From: Zoopage sp. CT-All
Taxonomy: Eukaryota; Zoopagomycota; Zoopagomycetes; Zoopagales; Zoopagaceae
Assembly: GCA_004114245.1 (NCBI GenBank)
Contig: QZWS01000054.1
Coordinates: 1 to 33,050, forward strand
Direction of reading: 5' to 3'
DNA: 33,050 nucleotides
The notes below the pieces were generated by a model that did no database searches, was not told where the DNA came from, and saw only the letters and a list, made by a program, of their open reading frames with translations. The translations under genes and the position numbers were made by a program. Below are positions 17,498-29,100 of the stretch, one piece after another; within the stretch, counting starts at the first letter, position 1; each line of letters opens with the position of its first letter.

Positions 17498-19658
17498 TCA
17501 GGAGGAGTGTGCCATGGCTTGTTGAAGTAGGCGCTGTAGTTCGAGCGTCAACTGCCATTGTAGCATCGACATATCATCACTCTGGCAAAAATGCTTAATG
17601 CTCGCCATCATATCATGAGTGTGGCTTTCCCGAAACTGCGCATGTAACTGTTGACACTGCTCATGAAGGGTTTGCAGTCGCAGGAGCTGCTCGTGAATAC
17701 TTCCAACTGCTGCTTGAGTAACTGCAAATGCTGCTGCTTGAGTAACTGCAAATGCTGCTGCTTTGCTGGTGGCGGATTTTGCTGCCCATGAAGAATTTGT
17801 AGCCAGTGTGCCTCCCGCACAACCGCTTCATACTGCATGTACGAGACTTGCATCTCCTGTGTCCGAAGCGCCAGCTGAAACTGAACGCTTGAATAACTTG
17901 AAGGAGAGAAGGGTGATGAGGTACTCGAGACTGTAGCCCCCGTGGGAGCATCGTACTCAGGACAGCACGACACCCACTCTCTTTCGGCAAAGAAGGAATT
18001 TCTACTTTCAGTCGCGCTTTTTCTATATGCGCCATGGTCGCGGCCGGTGAAATATTATAGACGTCTACCTCCTTCTTTTCCTGTCGCGATACATCGTAGT
18101 TTTCCAAGGTCACGGTGTCTCCAGATCGTGTGGGTCCAAGGTAAGTGAAGGTCGTAATATCATTCAAAGATGTTCCGACTGGTGCATTTGTCTCTGTAAG
18201 CTGACGGTGTCTGTCGTTGGATTGCGCTGCCGTGTCCAAGGTGGGGTAGAATTGCAGTGCGTCTTCATCCAGCGTCTCGCGTGCTTTGTGTTTCTTGATG
18301 AGGCGAGATTGGATCGTAATCATGAACATCTTAACGTAGAAAACAAGCACGCCTGGGCATATCCACATAGACGCCAATACGCGCGGCCACAACTCGCTAT
18401 TTGAGCTTAGGATCATGTTCTTGTTCCACGCCCAAAGGCCTGTACATACGCCCACCGCGAAGAAGAATGCAGCGCCACCACCCAGTGAAATTTGCAGCAT
18501 GACCCACAATATAACGAATGATCTGACCATAGGCTCCTCACATGAGATGACCTTTCCAAAAGCGTGCTGGCGGCGTCCTTTCAATATTTCCATGTAGGAT
18601 CTGGCCATATTTAAGTGTAAAATACAGCGACATGCTGGCCAACAACATTGCAATCAGGAAATGAAATGAGTACTGGGCGCTTTCCAAGGTCTGAGGTATG
18701 TCGCCGTATCCTCGATCTTTCAATATCTCAGATGCGACTCCTAGCCCCGTACAGAGTAGGAGAGGGTACATGGTGCCGATGATGAGAAACGCGTTCTTGC
18801 AGTACGGACTTGGATCAAAGACGTATATACAGGAGTCTATGGCAGAGGCAGGCCTGTATATCGCGAACATGCCGCTGCGCTCAGTTATAGGCATATCGCT
18901 CAAGTTTGCCACTATCGAGAATAAAGCGTTCATTATAACTCCTGACCTGAGTAGCCACAGGTTAGAACTAGCATTTTTGCGAACGATCGATGTCAGTGAA
19001 GGCTTTAACCGCGGCAAAGCAAGTAGTGATTTACCAATAGATTTGATCCAATACAACTCTACACCAAATAGGGAACCGATCCAGTACCATGGCAATAGCG
19101 TAAACGACCTTAACGAAGCAGATAATCGTCGAAAAGAAGACAAAGCATTCCAGCTAAAATGTAATCAGCGAATTCATTAGTTCTTCCGTATCAACGCAAA
19201 ATAAAAACGCTCCGTAGCCGGCATCGCAAGAAAAGAAATCTTTACGGGTTTGGGTTGCAACAAACTTCCTTCCTTGCTAAACAATTTCGTGACAATGGTG
19301 CGCTTGAAACCGCAATTGCGATACAACATCAGCCATAGACCAAAAACTCCTGCAAGGCCATGTAGTACAGCTGTAGCAAGAAAATTTGCTTGAAGAAAAT
19401 CTGCTTCCCTACAGTTGCGTATAATGCGAGGCCAATCGCAGATCAATTGCTGCGATACGAGATGGTATGCGACGGTAGTACCTTTGTGTCGAGATACTGG
19501 TATCGGACTCGCTGCAGACCTAGAGCAAGTCAAGATAACAGAGTCATATAAACGGCGTGGTTAGTTATAAAAGAATTACACATGCTCTTGTCAAAGGCAC
19601 CGCCATGGCACTCCTTACATGCTTGCGAAAGAGCTGAGACTTTCGCTCGGCTGGTCAT
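17498..19658 (-). pseudogene. Seven-helix membrane protein paralogue with frameshifts (right copy)
   Basis: Homologous to the left copy. Segments are: possible first exon 19658-19582, then 19519-19246 (ICDWPRIIRNCREADF, helix 1, YRNCGFKRTIVTKL, QPKP), 19153-19035 and 18946 onward. The QPKP|L(D/E)CFVF and TAT-TG|G junctions match the left gene exactly. The frame breaks once in the third cytoplasmic loop, between about 18600 and 18545, by one net extra base. Helix 6 (ILWVMLQISLGGGAAFFFAV), LWAWNKN and helix 7 follow in the shifted frame. A 92-nt intron (18068-17977) then restores a Gln-rich tail. A second break near 17700 (one missing base) separates LLKQQLE from IHEQLLRLQTLHEQ, which runs to a TGA at 17498; without that repair the frame stops at 17608. 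This is either a decaying gene or sequencing error. The first exon and its 62-nt intron are the least certain. Confidence 0.62.
17707..17763 (-). repeat. 24-bp tandem duplication in the coiled-coil tail
   Basis: A 24-bp unit is repeated 2.4 times without mismatch. It encodes the eight-residue unit QQHLQLLK in the Gln/Leu-rich tail of the right seven-helix copy. The perfect match implies recent slippage. Confidence 0.85.
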
Positions 19659-22546
19659 GATCAGAAAAACAAGCCTTTTCAGGGTGACTCGATGGAGAAA
19701 GTAGACGTGAGGATGTATGAGCTGCTGGACTGAAGATATAAGGGCGGCGAGTTTTGGCAGAGGACAATAGGGTGGTGGAAGAGATATGGAGTTGAGGGTG
19801 CACAGCTGGCAACGTTTCAGACAGTATTCGAAACACACGATGCAGTGCCGCATGCCCAAGCAGCAGGAGATGAAAGTTAGCAAAACGGGAAGAAAAAAAT
19901 AAGTAAGGCACAACGGGTTCGCTGAGAAAAGTACAAGTTAGCATCTCAGCCAGCCGAATATTTTGATGAAGCGGCTCTCAGGCATCAAAGATCAGGTTGT
20001 GTGCACTCATCTAATGCAAGCACTACAGGGGTACATGTTAGTGCAAGTTCTGCAAGTGATAGTGTGGTATTGGTATGGCAAAGCAAATGCATCTGTTGTA
20101 GTTATGGTTCACGCTCCATTCGACTGCTCATTGTGGAGGCAATGCGGATTGCTCGTGTTTGATCGCAAGCATTGGTTGGTAAGAAGTATTAATTTAGAAA
20201 TCGGCACCGTGGAATGACTAGATGATACCACCCGCGCTCTCCGTTTGTTGTTGAGGCAGTCCATGGATTTCATTGTTGAGAGACCTTGCAAAGTGTTGTA
20301 CCTCTTGTAAACATCCCACATTTGGTCAAGAAGCAGTTCCCACATTTGCGTGCAGCGCAGCAACCTAGGAGCATCTTATTCTTGGTGAAGGCTATTTGAT
20401 ATCCCTAGTGTTAGATACGAAGGAAGTTCAAGTGTACCATCTGTTGTCCAGCAACTTTTTAAGCCTAAAGGTCAAAAAAGCCAACGATCCTATTGTCAAC
20501 AGTCGGCTCTCACTCTGAGGCCATACCCAATCAATGCCTTAATCGCCCTTCCTGTACTTCAGTTCTATCTCCAGCTGGATATATAGTCTCCTTCTGTTTA
20601 TTCGACGTACTCTTGGAGCTTTATCTGGTTGAAAAGAAACATAACAAGAACAGTGGGACTTGGAGGTAATTCTCTCACAAATTTCATGTAAAATTTTAAC
20701 AGTTGGTCCCGCTTTGCAAGCCTATTGCGACCATAGGATTCATATATAAATAGTGGACATTCAAATTGGGAGTTTGGGACATGTCCATATTTACGGAATG
20801 TAGGCGAATCACAGGTTCAAGGCGGACGGATAGCGAGAGACCACAGATGCGAACATGCGTGTTCGTATTTCAGCAAGGTGTGCCAACGGATTCAGTGCCT
20901 CAAGCTCCAGTGGCTATTGAGGGATCTGGCGATGAGAAGGACGCACATGTTTCTGCTGAGATTGCACAAGCATCCTGAGATACATTCGTCCATAAGGCCG
21001 TCAAGCTGAGATGATGATTGAGCTATTATTACGAGTTGACAGTAGCACTGGTGAAGAGTGTATATGTATCTCTTACAACTCCACTGGTTGTGACATAGCG
21101 CTTTGACCATTGAATGGCATTGGTCAAGGCATTGTACGACAGGCACGAAAATCAATGCCTATTCTCTGCTGGTTTTAGAAAGGGGCCGAGAGAATTCATT
21201 TAAACCGGCAGGCTCTCAAGCTGAGGGTCGACCTCGGGGTAATTTAGAGACAGTAAGTTGGGTCAACCGGTATGGAGTACGTTGAAACGTGGTGTGCTCC
21301 GATGCTCTTGATCGCTTTGCTGTGAGTGGTGCCTTCCCAAGTGATGATAAGCGTGGCCTACTGGACACTGCCGTGTTCAGAGAGCGAGAGCGGAACCGGA
21401 CGTTGTTCGATGAAAGGGCACCTCCCCGAACCCCTATGTCCTACTATTTATTCCTCTGACAACCCTGGATTACGCAGCTCCTGCCAACACCGTCCCCTCC
21501 CTTCCCTTTAAACCAGGCGTAGTATTGTCCTTCTCATCTTTCAGGCAAGAAAGTTCGTTGGCCCCTGAGATTTTATCCCTCAGGCTGAGCCAACATGGAA
21601 TTTCGTTACAGGTACCCTGGTCTGATGTGACATACGCTTTTGATTTGACGATAGACAGCGCTTACTTCCTCTGTTCGTTCATTTACTCACATTTACTCTC
21701 TGTCTCTCTCACACTCCCTCTCCTTCTCTCCTGAAAGAGGAGAGGCGGGAGAAGGGGGTCGTATAAAATGAATGAATATTTTTTTTCGTGAAATGGACGA
21801 ATGCACGATAGCAGCACAAGAATGAAAGGGACAAGGAGCAGATATACGCCAAAAAAAAAGAATAGGAAAAAGGAGGTCAGCATCGGAACGTGAGGGTGTG
21901 GAGAATGGCCTTTTGGGCAGCGTGCCCCTGTTTGCCATGGTAGACTGATCCAAGATGTCTCTTGTATTACTGCTCTGAATGAGCTCCCGTAGCCAGTTGG
22001 GACAATCATCATTGTCATCATCACCGATCCTTGGCCTGGGCAGTAAGCACGAGTATGTCGTGCGGTTACCGGCTATTCCATGCTGCGTTGGGCTACCTGG
22101 ATACATGCAGGGCTGGAGAGGCGGGCCTGCAGTGAGACCATTGCCTGTCTGCACAGGCTTGTCTCGCTGTGAAGCACGATAAAAAAGCAGAGGCCACTTT
22201 TTTCTGACTCCCTTTTTTTTCTTCCAGTCCTATATACCTCTTGCTGCCCTTGTCTTTGTTCTGAACCTTCTTTGGAACTGCAATTTGCACCCACCCATTC
22301 GGCCACCGCACAGTCGCCCACCAGTGAGCCAGCCTTTCACACCCTCTCGCTGTTTTCCTCACACCTCTCGTTCGCTTGCTGCTGCTCCATCCATTCCTTC
22401 TTGTCATCCCCGTCCACCTTGTGCCTGCCTCTCCCGTCTTGCTGCCCTTTCCCTTGTCGTTGCTCCTCGTCTCTGCTCTGGCCGATTGAACAGGCCCACG
22501 ACTGAACACCCGGAACTGAGAACTGACCGCCGCACACAAAAGTGCC
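19659..22546. other. Gene-poor region upstream of GRR1
   Basis: About 2.9 kb with no supported gene on either strand. The left end should be the promoter of the right seven-helix copy. A TATATAAA at 20743-20750 precedes only a short open frame. A hairpin with 7-bp stem (CTCTCCT-GAAAG-AGGAGAG) lies at about 21726-21744 after a CT-rich run. From about 22200 to 22546 the sequence is pyrimidine-rich on the plus strand (CTTTTTTTTCTTCC, CTGCTGCTCC and similar), fitting a GRR1 promoter or long leader. Confidence 0.5.
20781..20978 (+). CDS. Short unrecognised open frame downstream of a TATA-like box
   Basis: A 65-codon frame starts 31 nt after TATATAAA. The spacing is right for a transcribed leader, but the peptide (ending DEKDAHVSAEIAQAS) has no motif, membrane segment or family similarity I can name. 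It may be chance. Confidence 0.12.
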   Translation: MSIFTECRRITGSRRTDSERPQMRTCVFVFQQGVPTDSVPQAPVAIEGSGDEKDAHVSAEIAQAS

Positions 22547-25500
22547 ATGCACCACCACATGGACCTGGACTGCGACCACTTGGACCGGGGCATGGATATC
22601 GATATCCACACGCTTTCCAGCACACATATCACCACACCATCCACAGCTGCCTCCAGCACCCCTGGATCATGCCCTACACCGCCCGCCTCACTCTCCTGCT
22701 GCCCGCCCTCGTCCTCCGCTCTCTTGCCCCCAGCTGCCTCTGGCCATCTCAAGGACATGCAGAACATGCACTTGCACCATGGGTGTAGCAAGGCGCTTGT
22801 CGATCCTGCACTGCAACACGACGATGCAGGCGACAATGTCGATGCGCTCTCTATCCAGTCACCGTCGCTATCAAGTCCACACCCTCAATCGTCTTCACTG
22901 CAGGAGCAAGAAGAACACCTTGCGTTGCACTCTATCCACCAGACTTCAAGATACCCAAGCATTCCTTCCGAACTGATTCTCTACATATTCAAGTTTCTGG
23001 TCTCACCTCAGGACCTGCGCTCTGCGATCTTGGTCTGCAAACTCTGGTGTTCCTGCGGCGTCGACCTACTATGGTCGCGGCCCGCCCTTTTCAGTATGTC
23101 TCTGGTCCAGAAGATGTGCAACACCTTGGACTTGGATCGTTCCGAGACTGTCTTCCCGTACCCTGATTACATTCGTCGGCTCAACTTTTCGTTTTTGGGC
23201 CAGGACCTGACCGATGCGACTCTGGTCCGCTACAGATGCTGTACACGCCTGGAGCGACTGCTGCTGCCAGGATGTGTCAAGACAACAGAAGAAGGGCTGA
23301 AGCAAATCCTGGAGATCGGTCAGGGATTATACTCACTGGATCTGTCCGATGTACCTGCAGTGACAGATACGGTCGTTGAGCATGTCGCACGGCACTGCCC
23401 AAAGCTACATACGCTCTACCTTGCTGGATGCGCCCAGCTGACTGACGACTCGATCGTCCGACTTGCCGCCAGGTGCCGAAGCCTCAAGCGAGTAAGTTCT
23501 CTTCACTCTCAGCGCATCGATTGCTGTCGATGTTATTTTTATTTTGCTCTTGTTGTTTCTTGGAATTGCTTTGCTTTTGTTTTTATCTCCTTTCGTCTCT
23601 CGAGCGTACTGATGGCGGTACTTTGCAGAGGATACCAAAAAAAAGTAGCCTGCCGAGCAGATCTTGTCCATCTCCACTCCCTATCCTAGAGCGACGTCAG
23701 CGAAAGAGCACATTGGAGGGAGAGCGAGTGGATGAAAAGGGTGAAAAAGGAAGGGAGAAAAATTTAACAGCACGTATGACGAACACATGCAGCAGAGGGA
23801 TACATCGGCGCAACACCGCTCCCTATAAGCGAGGCAAAGAGCACACGTTTCAATCACTCTCTCGGCCCTCTTTGCCCTGGTCAATTGGCCATGCATGCGT
23901 CGGACCTTTCTGGTCCTATCCGGGCCGCCATGTCCTTACCTCGGACGACTATTCTTACGCATCTTCATCTCTCTTACCCCGCCCAACACCAATAGATCAA
24001 GCTCAGCCAGTGCGTCCTTCTGACAGACCGCTCCGTCCTCGCACTCACCCAGCATTGCCCTCAGCTCATGGAAATGGATGTCACCAACTGCAGTTTGATG
24101 ACCAACAGCGCGATCCAATCCGTCTTTAAAGCCCTGCCCCAGGTCAGGGATATCAACATGACACTCCTTGCCAACCTTACAGATCAGGCCTTCGCATCGG
24201 TCCCACTCGGAACGGGAACTTCGCCAGCCATGGCATCGCTATCGTATCTCCCCAGCCCAACGCTTTCATCTTCGCCCACTGTTGTGCGGTTCGACCAGCT
24301 TCGAGTTTTGAACCTGACTTCGTGTGTCCACATCACTGACGAGACTCTGGCCAGGATCATCCCAGCAGCACCTCGGCTCCGCAACCTGACACTGACGAAA
24401 TGTGACAGGATAACGGATGTGGGCGCTAGCATCATCAAAGTCCTGGGCAAGCATCTGCACTACCTCCATCTGGGACACTGCTCTAGACTCACAGACAAGG
24501 CCATCACCACTCTCGCACAGCACTGCACTAGAATTCGATACCTGGACCTAGCCTGCTGCTCAAAACTGACCGATGCTGCCGTATTTGCAATGGCTCAGTT
24601 GCCTAAGCTACGGAGAATCGGGCTTGTCAAGTGCTCTAATATCACGGATCATGGAATTTACGCCATGTTGGTCTCCCAGGTCGTGCCGCAGACACTGGAG
24701 CGTGTACATTTGTCGTATTGTGTGCATCTCTCGGACACGGCTGTGGCGGAGCTGGTCCAACAATGCAGTAAACTGACTCACCTTTCCGTCACGGGTGTGC
24801 CTGCGTTCATGACACCGAGGTATCAAAAGTTTTGTCGCATTCCGCCATCAGAGTTCACGCCTCACCAGCGAGAGGTGTTTTGTGTGTTTTCGGGAAAGGG
24901 CGTCCGGGAACTGAGACAGCATATGCAAGAGAATCCGACCGTGACAGCTTCGACCATGACAAGCATCCAGAGGAGTTATCGAATCATGGGATCGACTGTA
25001 GCGTCCATGGTAGCAGGCGGCCAACATTCGTCGGCCATTTTGGCCCATTTGGGACTGACGCTTAGAGAGTCTGACGCCCACACTCACCCATCAGTGGAAC
25101 AAAGCGAAACGGGAATGAACTTGGCCATGGTAACGTCTTCTGTCATGGCTTCAGCACAAACAACAGCGTTATCATCGTCAGAGACTGGAATTGGATCCTC
25201 GGGTACTTCTGCGATAGGAGCAGGTTCTTTGGATACGGTATCAGCTGCGGCTGCTCCAGGATCATCTCCAGTAGGGCTGATGATAACGACGGCAACGGGT
25301 CAGGAGGCTGCAGAGGCAGCGAACTTGAGCAATGTCCCAAGCTTGAGTCTGCAACAACAGGAAGCTCTAGCGTTCGAGTTGGAGCAGCGAATGGAAGAAC
25401 TAGAACAGGCAGGACAAGAGTATGCGGCCATGATGACCCAACAACATTTCTTGAACCTTCATCACCATCATCTCTCGCAACGACAGCAGTATATTCAGCA

Positions 25501-25960
25501 ATTGCAGGAGCAGGCGCAGAACCTTGCCGGCTCTGGATGTAGTACAGCTAGCCCAGGCGTGCCAGCGAACTCGTCGTCGTCATCGGCATCCTCATCTTCG
25601 TCGTCCACACCGTTGGATACCCAGAGGCGCCTGTGCTCCAATGGAACTGCGCAGGTACGAGGTGGCACAGGAGAACACGGGGTTCCGTACCGTGAGGAGG
25701 AGCAGGCCGTGGGTGGCATGGAAATGGATCTGCAGGTTGTTGAAATTGATGCTGACGATGACGTCCGTATGGCGACGCCCGTCTCGATGAGTCGGAGTCG
25801 AGGACAAGGACAAGGACAGGTGGTGGGCGAAGGTGAAGGCAGCAGTGGAGGCAGTGAGAACGGAAGTCCTGCAGAAGACGAAGAGGAGGAGGAGGACGAT
25901 GCCGATGTGGAAGAAGATGCTTTTGGAGACGAAGAGAACGATAGTGCTCGGCGGCTCTGA
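22547..25960 (+). CDS. GRR1: Grr1-type F-box / leucine-rich repeat protein (SCF ubiquitin ligase substrate receptor)
   Basis: Two exons, 22547-23491 and 23996-25960, give 969 residues. The 504-nt intron (CGA|GTAAGT ... CAATAG|ATC) rejoins the LRR pattern exactly: RCRSLKR then IKLSQCVLLTDRSV. Residues 1-135 are low-complexity. The F-box is about 136-182 (YPSIPSELILYIFKFLVSPQ, then CKLWCSCGVDLLW); it binds Skp1. Cysteine-containing LRRs of the AMN1/Grr1 type follow to about residue 585 (LNLTSCVHITDETLARI, LHLGHCSRLTDKAITTLAQH and others). The Grr1 hallmark after the LRRs is present: RYQKFCRIPPSEFTPHQREV and FCVFSGKGVRELRQHM. The C-terminal third is disordered, with poly-Ser, His/Gln-rich and very acidic (EDEEEEEDDADVEEDA) parts. 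Grr1 marks G1 cyclins and other substrates for degradation in nutrient signalling. It is longer at the C-terminus than many homologues. Confidence 0.95.
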
Positions 25961-26029
25961 GCAGTAGTAAGGGACAACGCCCTATCTGTATGCTCGCCAT
26001 TCCACTCCGCATACTCTTTTATACAACCA

Positions 26030-26052
26030 TTTTTTTTTTTTTTTTTTTTTTT
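26030..26052 (+). repeat. Poly-T tract (23 nt) in the GRR1 3' UTR
   Basis: An uninterrupted run of 23 T, 70 nt after the GRR1 stop, in the gap between convergent genes. Confidence 0.9.
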
Positions 26053-26091
26053 GTTGCCCGAGGGTCTCTGTGGCAGAGAAAAAAAATGCAT

Positions 26092-26097
26092 AATAAA
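26092..26097 (+). terminator. AATAAA polyadenylation signal of GRR1
   Basis: AATAAA lies 132 nt after the GRR1 TGA, beyond the poly-T run and just before the 3' end of the convergent WD-repeat gene. Confidence 0.45.
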
Positions 26098-26173
26098 AGA
26101 CATCTTTTGCCCTCCATCATGGATCATAGCTTCTCAACGCCTGACCGGTGTGATTTATACATTTCAGCACTGC

Positions 26174-26179
26174 TTTATT
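26174..26179 (-). terminator. AATAAA polyadenylation signal of the WD-repeat gene
   Basis: TTTATT on the plus strand, about 10 nt beyond the stop of the minus-strand WD-repeat gene. Confidence 0.4.
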
Positions 26180-26188
26180 GCTATGATG

Positions 26189-29100
26189 TTATACAAAGAC
26201 GTTGCTCAAACCAACAGGATCATCCTTCTCGTTCCGGAGCCGGATCTCATAAGTATAGATTTGGGCGTCGATATAGGCCAGGTGGAGCAGAAACGAGGCG
26301 GAGGAGGCTGATGACGAGGGTAGCGGCGACGATAGTGGAGTGGGCATTGATGATGACTTTGATGCTGTCGATGGTACAGAAGACAAGGTAGCGGAAGCGG
26401 CAGCAGCAATCGGACGCTGTTGAAGCGGCACTACCGACACCCCCATGAGTGGGAAGGGCGGGGGCTCTAGTCGTGGGAGGTAGACCTCTGGGAAAAGGAC
26501 ATAATGTGCGCCCTCCACTGTAATTGTCTCTTGCTCTGGTGACGATAAGTCAGGTCTTGGTCCACTCCTGAGAGGATCAACACGGGCACCATGATGGCTC
26601 AGATGCGCTTCTCGATCTGTTCTCTTTCCAAAACCACTTTGAGAGACATCCGGCTCGCTGGGTCCAGAATCGTCAAAGGTTTTCGCTGGCATGACGAGCG
26701 GGGGTGTATTGTCCGTAACGCGCAGTAGCCGGAATATTGTCAGTGACCCCTTCTGACTGGCTGCGATGAGAACGCTCAATTCTGGGATGAGCAACATCAC
26801 AAAGAGTCGATCAAAATGGCTAAGGTGATGGACCATCCGTCCATCCGCTCGAGCAGCGGCCTCGCGTGCGACCGAGAGCGTGTGCAAAAGTGGTACGTTG
26901 GATTGTGGGGACGTGCGGATATGCGGATAGAGCGAAAGAGGGTGTTCGTCGTCCATGGACTCGTCCTCAGTGTCGACGTTTTCAGTGTTGTCATCGTCCT
27001 CGTCCTCCTCGGTTCCTACAAACTCGTCGGGATCCTCATAATAAGGATCGGTGTCGTAATCTGGATCATACTCGCTCTCGGCCCATTCTAGTTCGTCCAC
27101 CCAAAGCAACTGCCCCATTGTTGATGCGCCCAAGGCCCCTAGTGCGGCCTCGTCCTCTTCGTCGTCGTCATCGCTCTCGCCATCATGACTTTCGTGGTCA
27201 TTAAAGGTGAATCTGCTTTGCATAGGCATCGATTCGTTGGAATGTGGCGAGTGGCTAGATGATCCGGAACCGGGCGTTATGACGGAATGCTGGTCATAGA
27301 CAGACGAGGGCTTACTAGGTGCCGGCGGATTTCGGCCCAGCAGATATATGTTCCGCGCAGTGGCGCATGCCAAGAATTCCTTTGGATACTGTGGCCGCAC
27401 TTGACTTGGCAAGGATGATGTCTCTGCTATTGGTGTCGATGAATCCCGCGCACGTTTCCGCCTGACGACGCCAGTACCTTGCTTCATGCGGACAAAACTG
27501 GTATCCTGCTCCATGCGGACCAAACTGACAAACTGGCTGGGGTCATGATTGATAGCCTCCTCCTCCTCCTCCTCCTCTTGCTCCCGTTGATGTCCAGTAT
27601 AAGTCTCCTCTGATACCATCGACACTGCTATAGGTTGTGATGATTCGGAGTTGTAGAGGCTTCGCTTAGTATCTGACTCTGAGCTATTCGGTGTCCTTCC
27701 TTGTGTCGTCAACGTTTGGTGCTCTTGACCTGCACTTGCACTTGCACGGCGTCGAGGTACAACAACCGATGTTCCCGCACATTCTTCCGCCGTGCCAGTC
27801 CCATCCTCTGTATCCATGCCAGTGCCCTCTATGTCACCATCCTCTCCCGTATCAGCAGAGACCTCAGCATCTTGTGCTGAGGCGATATTCTCACGCGCAT
27901 GCATGGGCACTCCAGCTGCTGACAGGCGTTCCTGAGCACCCTCACTTTGGCTACGACTGCTGCCACTGCTCGTACTCATATCCTCCAGCTCATCTTCACT
28001 TTCATCGTCGTCCATTCCAAAGAGTGCAGTGTCTTGATCCTGATCCTCCGATATTGGTGCTCCTGTGGCGGCTGCTGTAGCCCTGCGGTTTCGGGCAGAA
28101 AGATGATGCTCCAGCTCGGACTCATCATCGATCGCAAGTTCATCGCACGACGTATTGTGCAGCGGCCCTGCATACCACCGGCTCCGAATTAGCCTGAATT
28201 CACGTATTGCCTGCTGCCTCCTCTGCGCTGTCACTGTCATTGGCGTGTCGCGCACGTTGATTCCAGGAGAGTTGCCCGGCTCCAAGTGACCTTTGGGAAT
28301 ACGTTTGTACTCCTCCCGTGAGAGTGACATCCATGCCTCGTCGTTGATAAAGCAAACGCCCCACCCCCAAAGCTGTCCTAGTGACTTTTGCTGGATCTGT
28401 TTTCCATCCGAAAGGCGCCATGTTCGACAGGTCTGATCGACAGAGGCCGTGGCAACAAATTCACCGCAGGGGCTGAAGGTCACACAAGGAATGTTATGTC
28501 CATGACCGCGAAGAATTTGCTGCGAAGTCTGTTCCCATGAGGATGTTGATACTGATCCAGTTCCTGTCGGCCGCGGCCGCTGTTGTGATTCTGCTGTTTC
28601 GCGCTGATCTGTGTCCGCCAAGAGATCCTGGCGTGAAAGCTGGGTGTCAAGTCCGCAGTGAAAGATTGTGGCAGTGTGAGCATTACTGGAAACAGCAATC
28701 AAGCGCTTTTCTGAATGAATCGCGACGCCCCAGGCGGATTCAGTGACACTTTATAAAGTCCACGATGGAGTAGAGTGTTAGCATGTCCATCACTCCAAAA
28801 CAGCCCTATCATAATCGATGTGTGGTGCACCTGTAACCATTGTGCATACCTTAGAAGTAAAGGCTCGCGTTGCAAGTTCATCGTAAACCACACACAGACA
28901 TCGCCGGCCTCGTCCGCAGTCACCAGGACCTCCTCTGTCCCCAAGTGGCCAATCTGCAAGATATTGATCGTCTTGTCATTCAGTTGCTAGGATAGATCAA
29001 TATGGATGCGGGTGTCAGATAAAGGAAATAGCAAAGCGAGGCACTTGCGGCAACACTAGTACGGAATTTACATCATCTGTGCATCGCGGATCCGAAAACC

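Noticed and set aside
20814-20830. GGTTCAAGGC as a possible tRNA B box
   Set aside because: It lacks the conserved terminal CC and no A box or cloverleaf arms could be drawn nearby.
22093-22836. 247-codon minus-strand frame opposite the GRR1 leader
   Set aside because: Low-complexity frame antisense to a CT-rich leader and the GRR1 N-terminus, with no domain.
23473-24129. 218-codon frame spanning the GRR1 intron
   Set aside because: It is out of frame with the LRRs on both sides; the GTAAGT...AATAG intron rejoins the repeat pattern without it.
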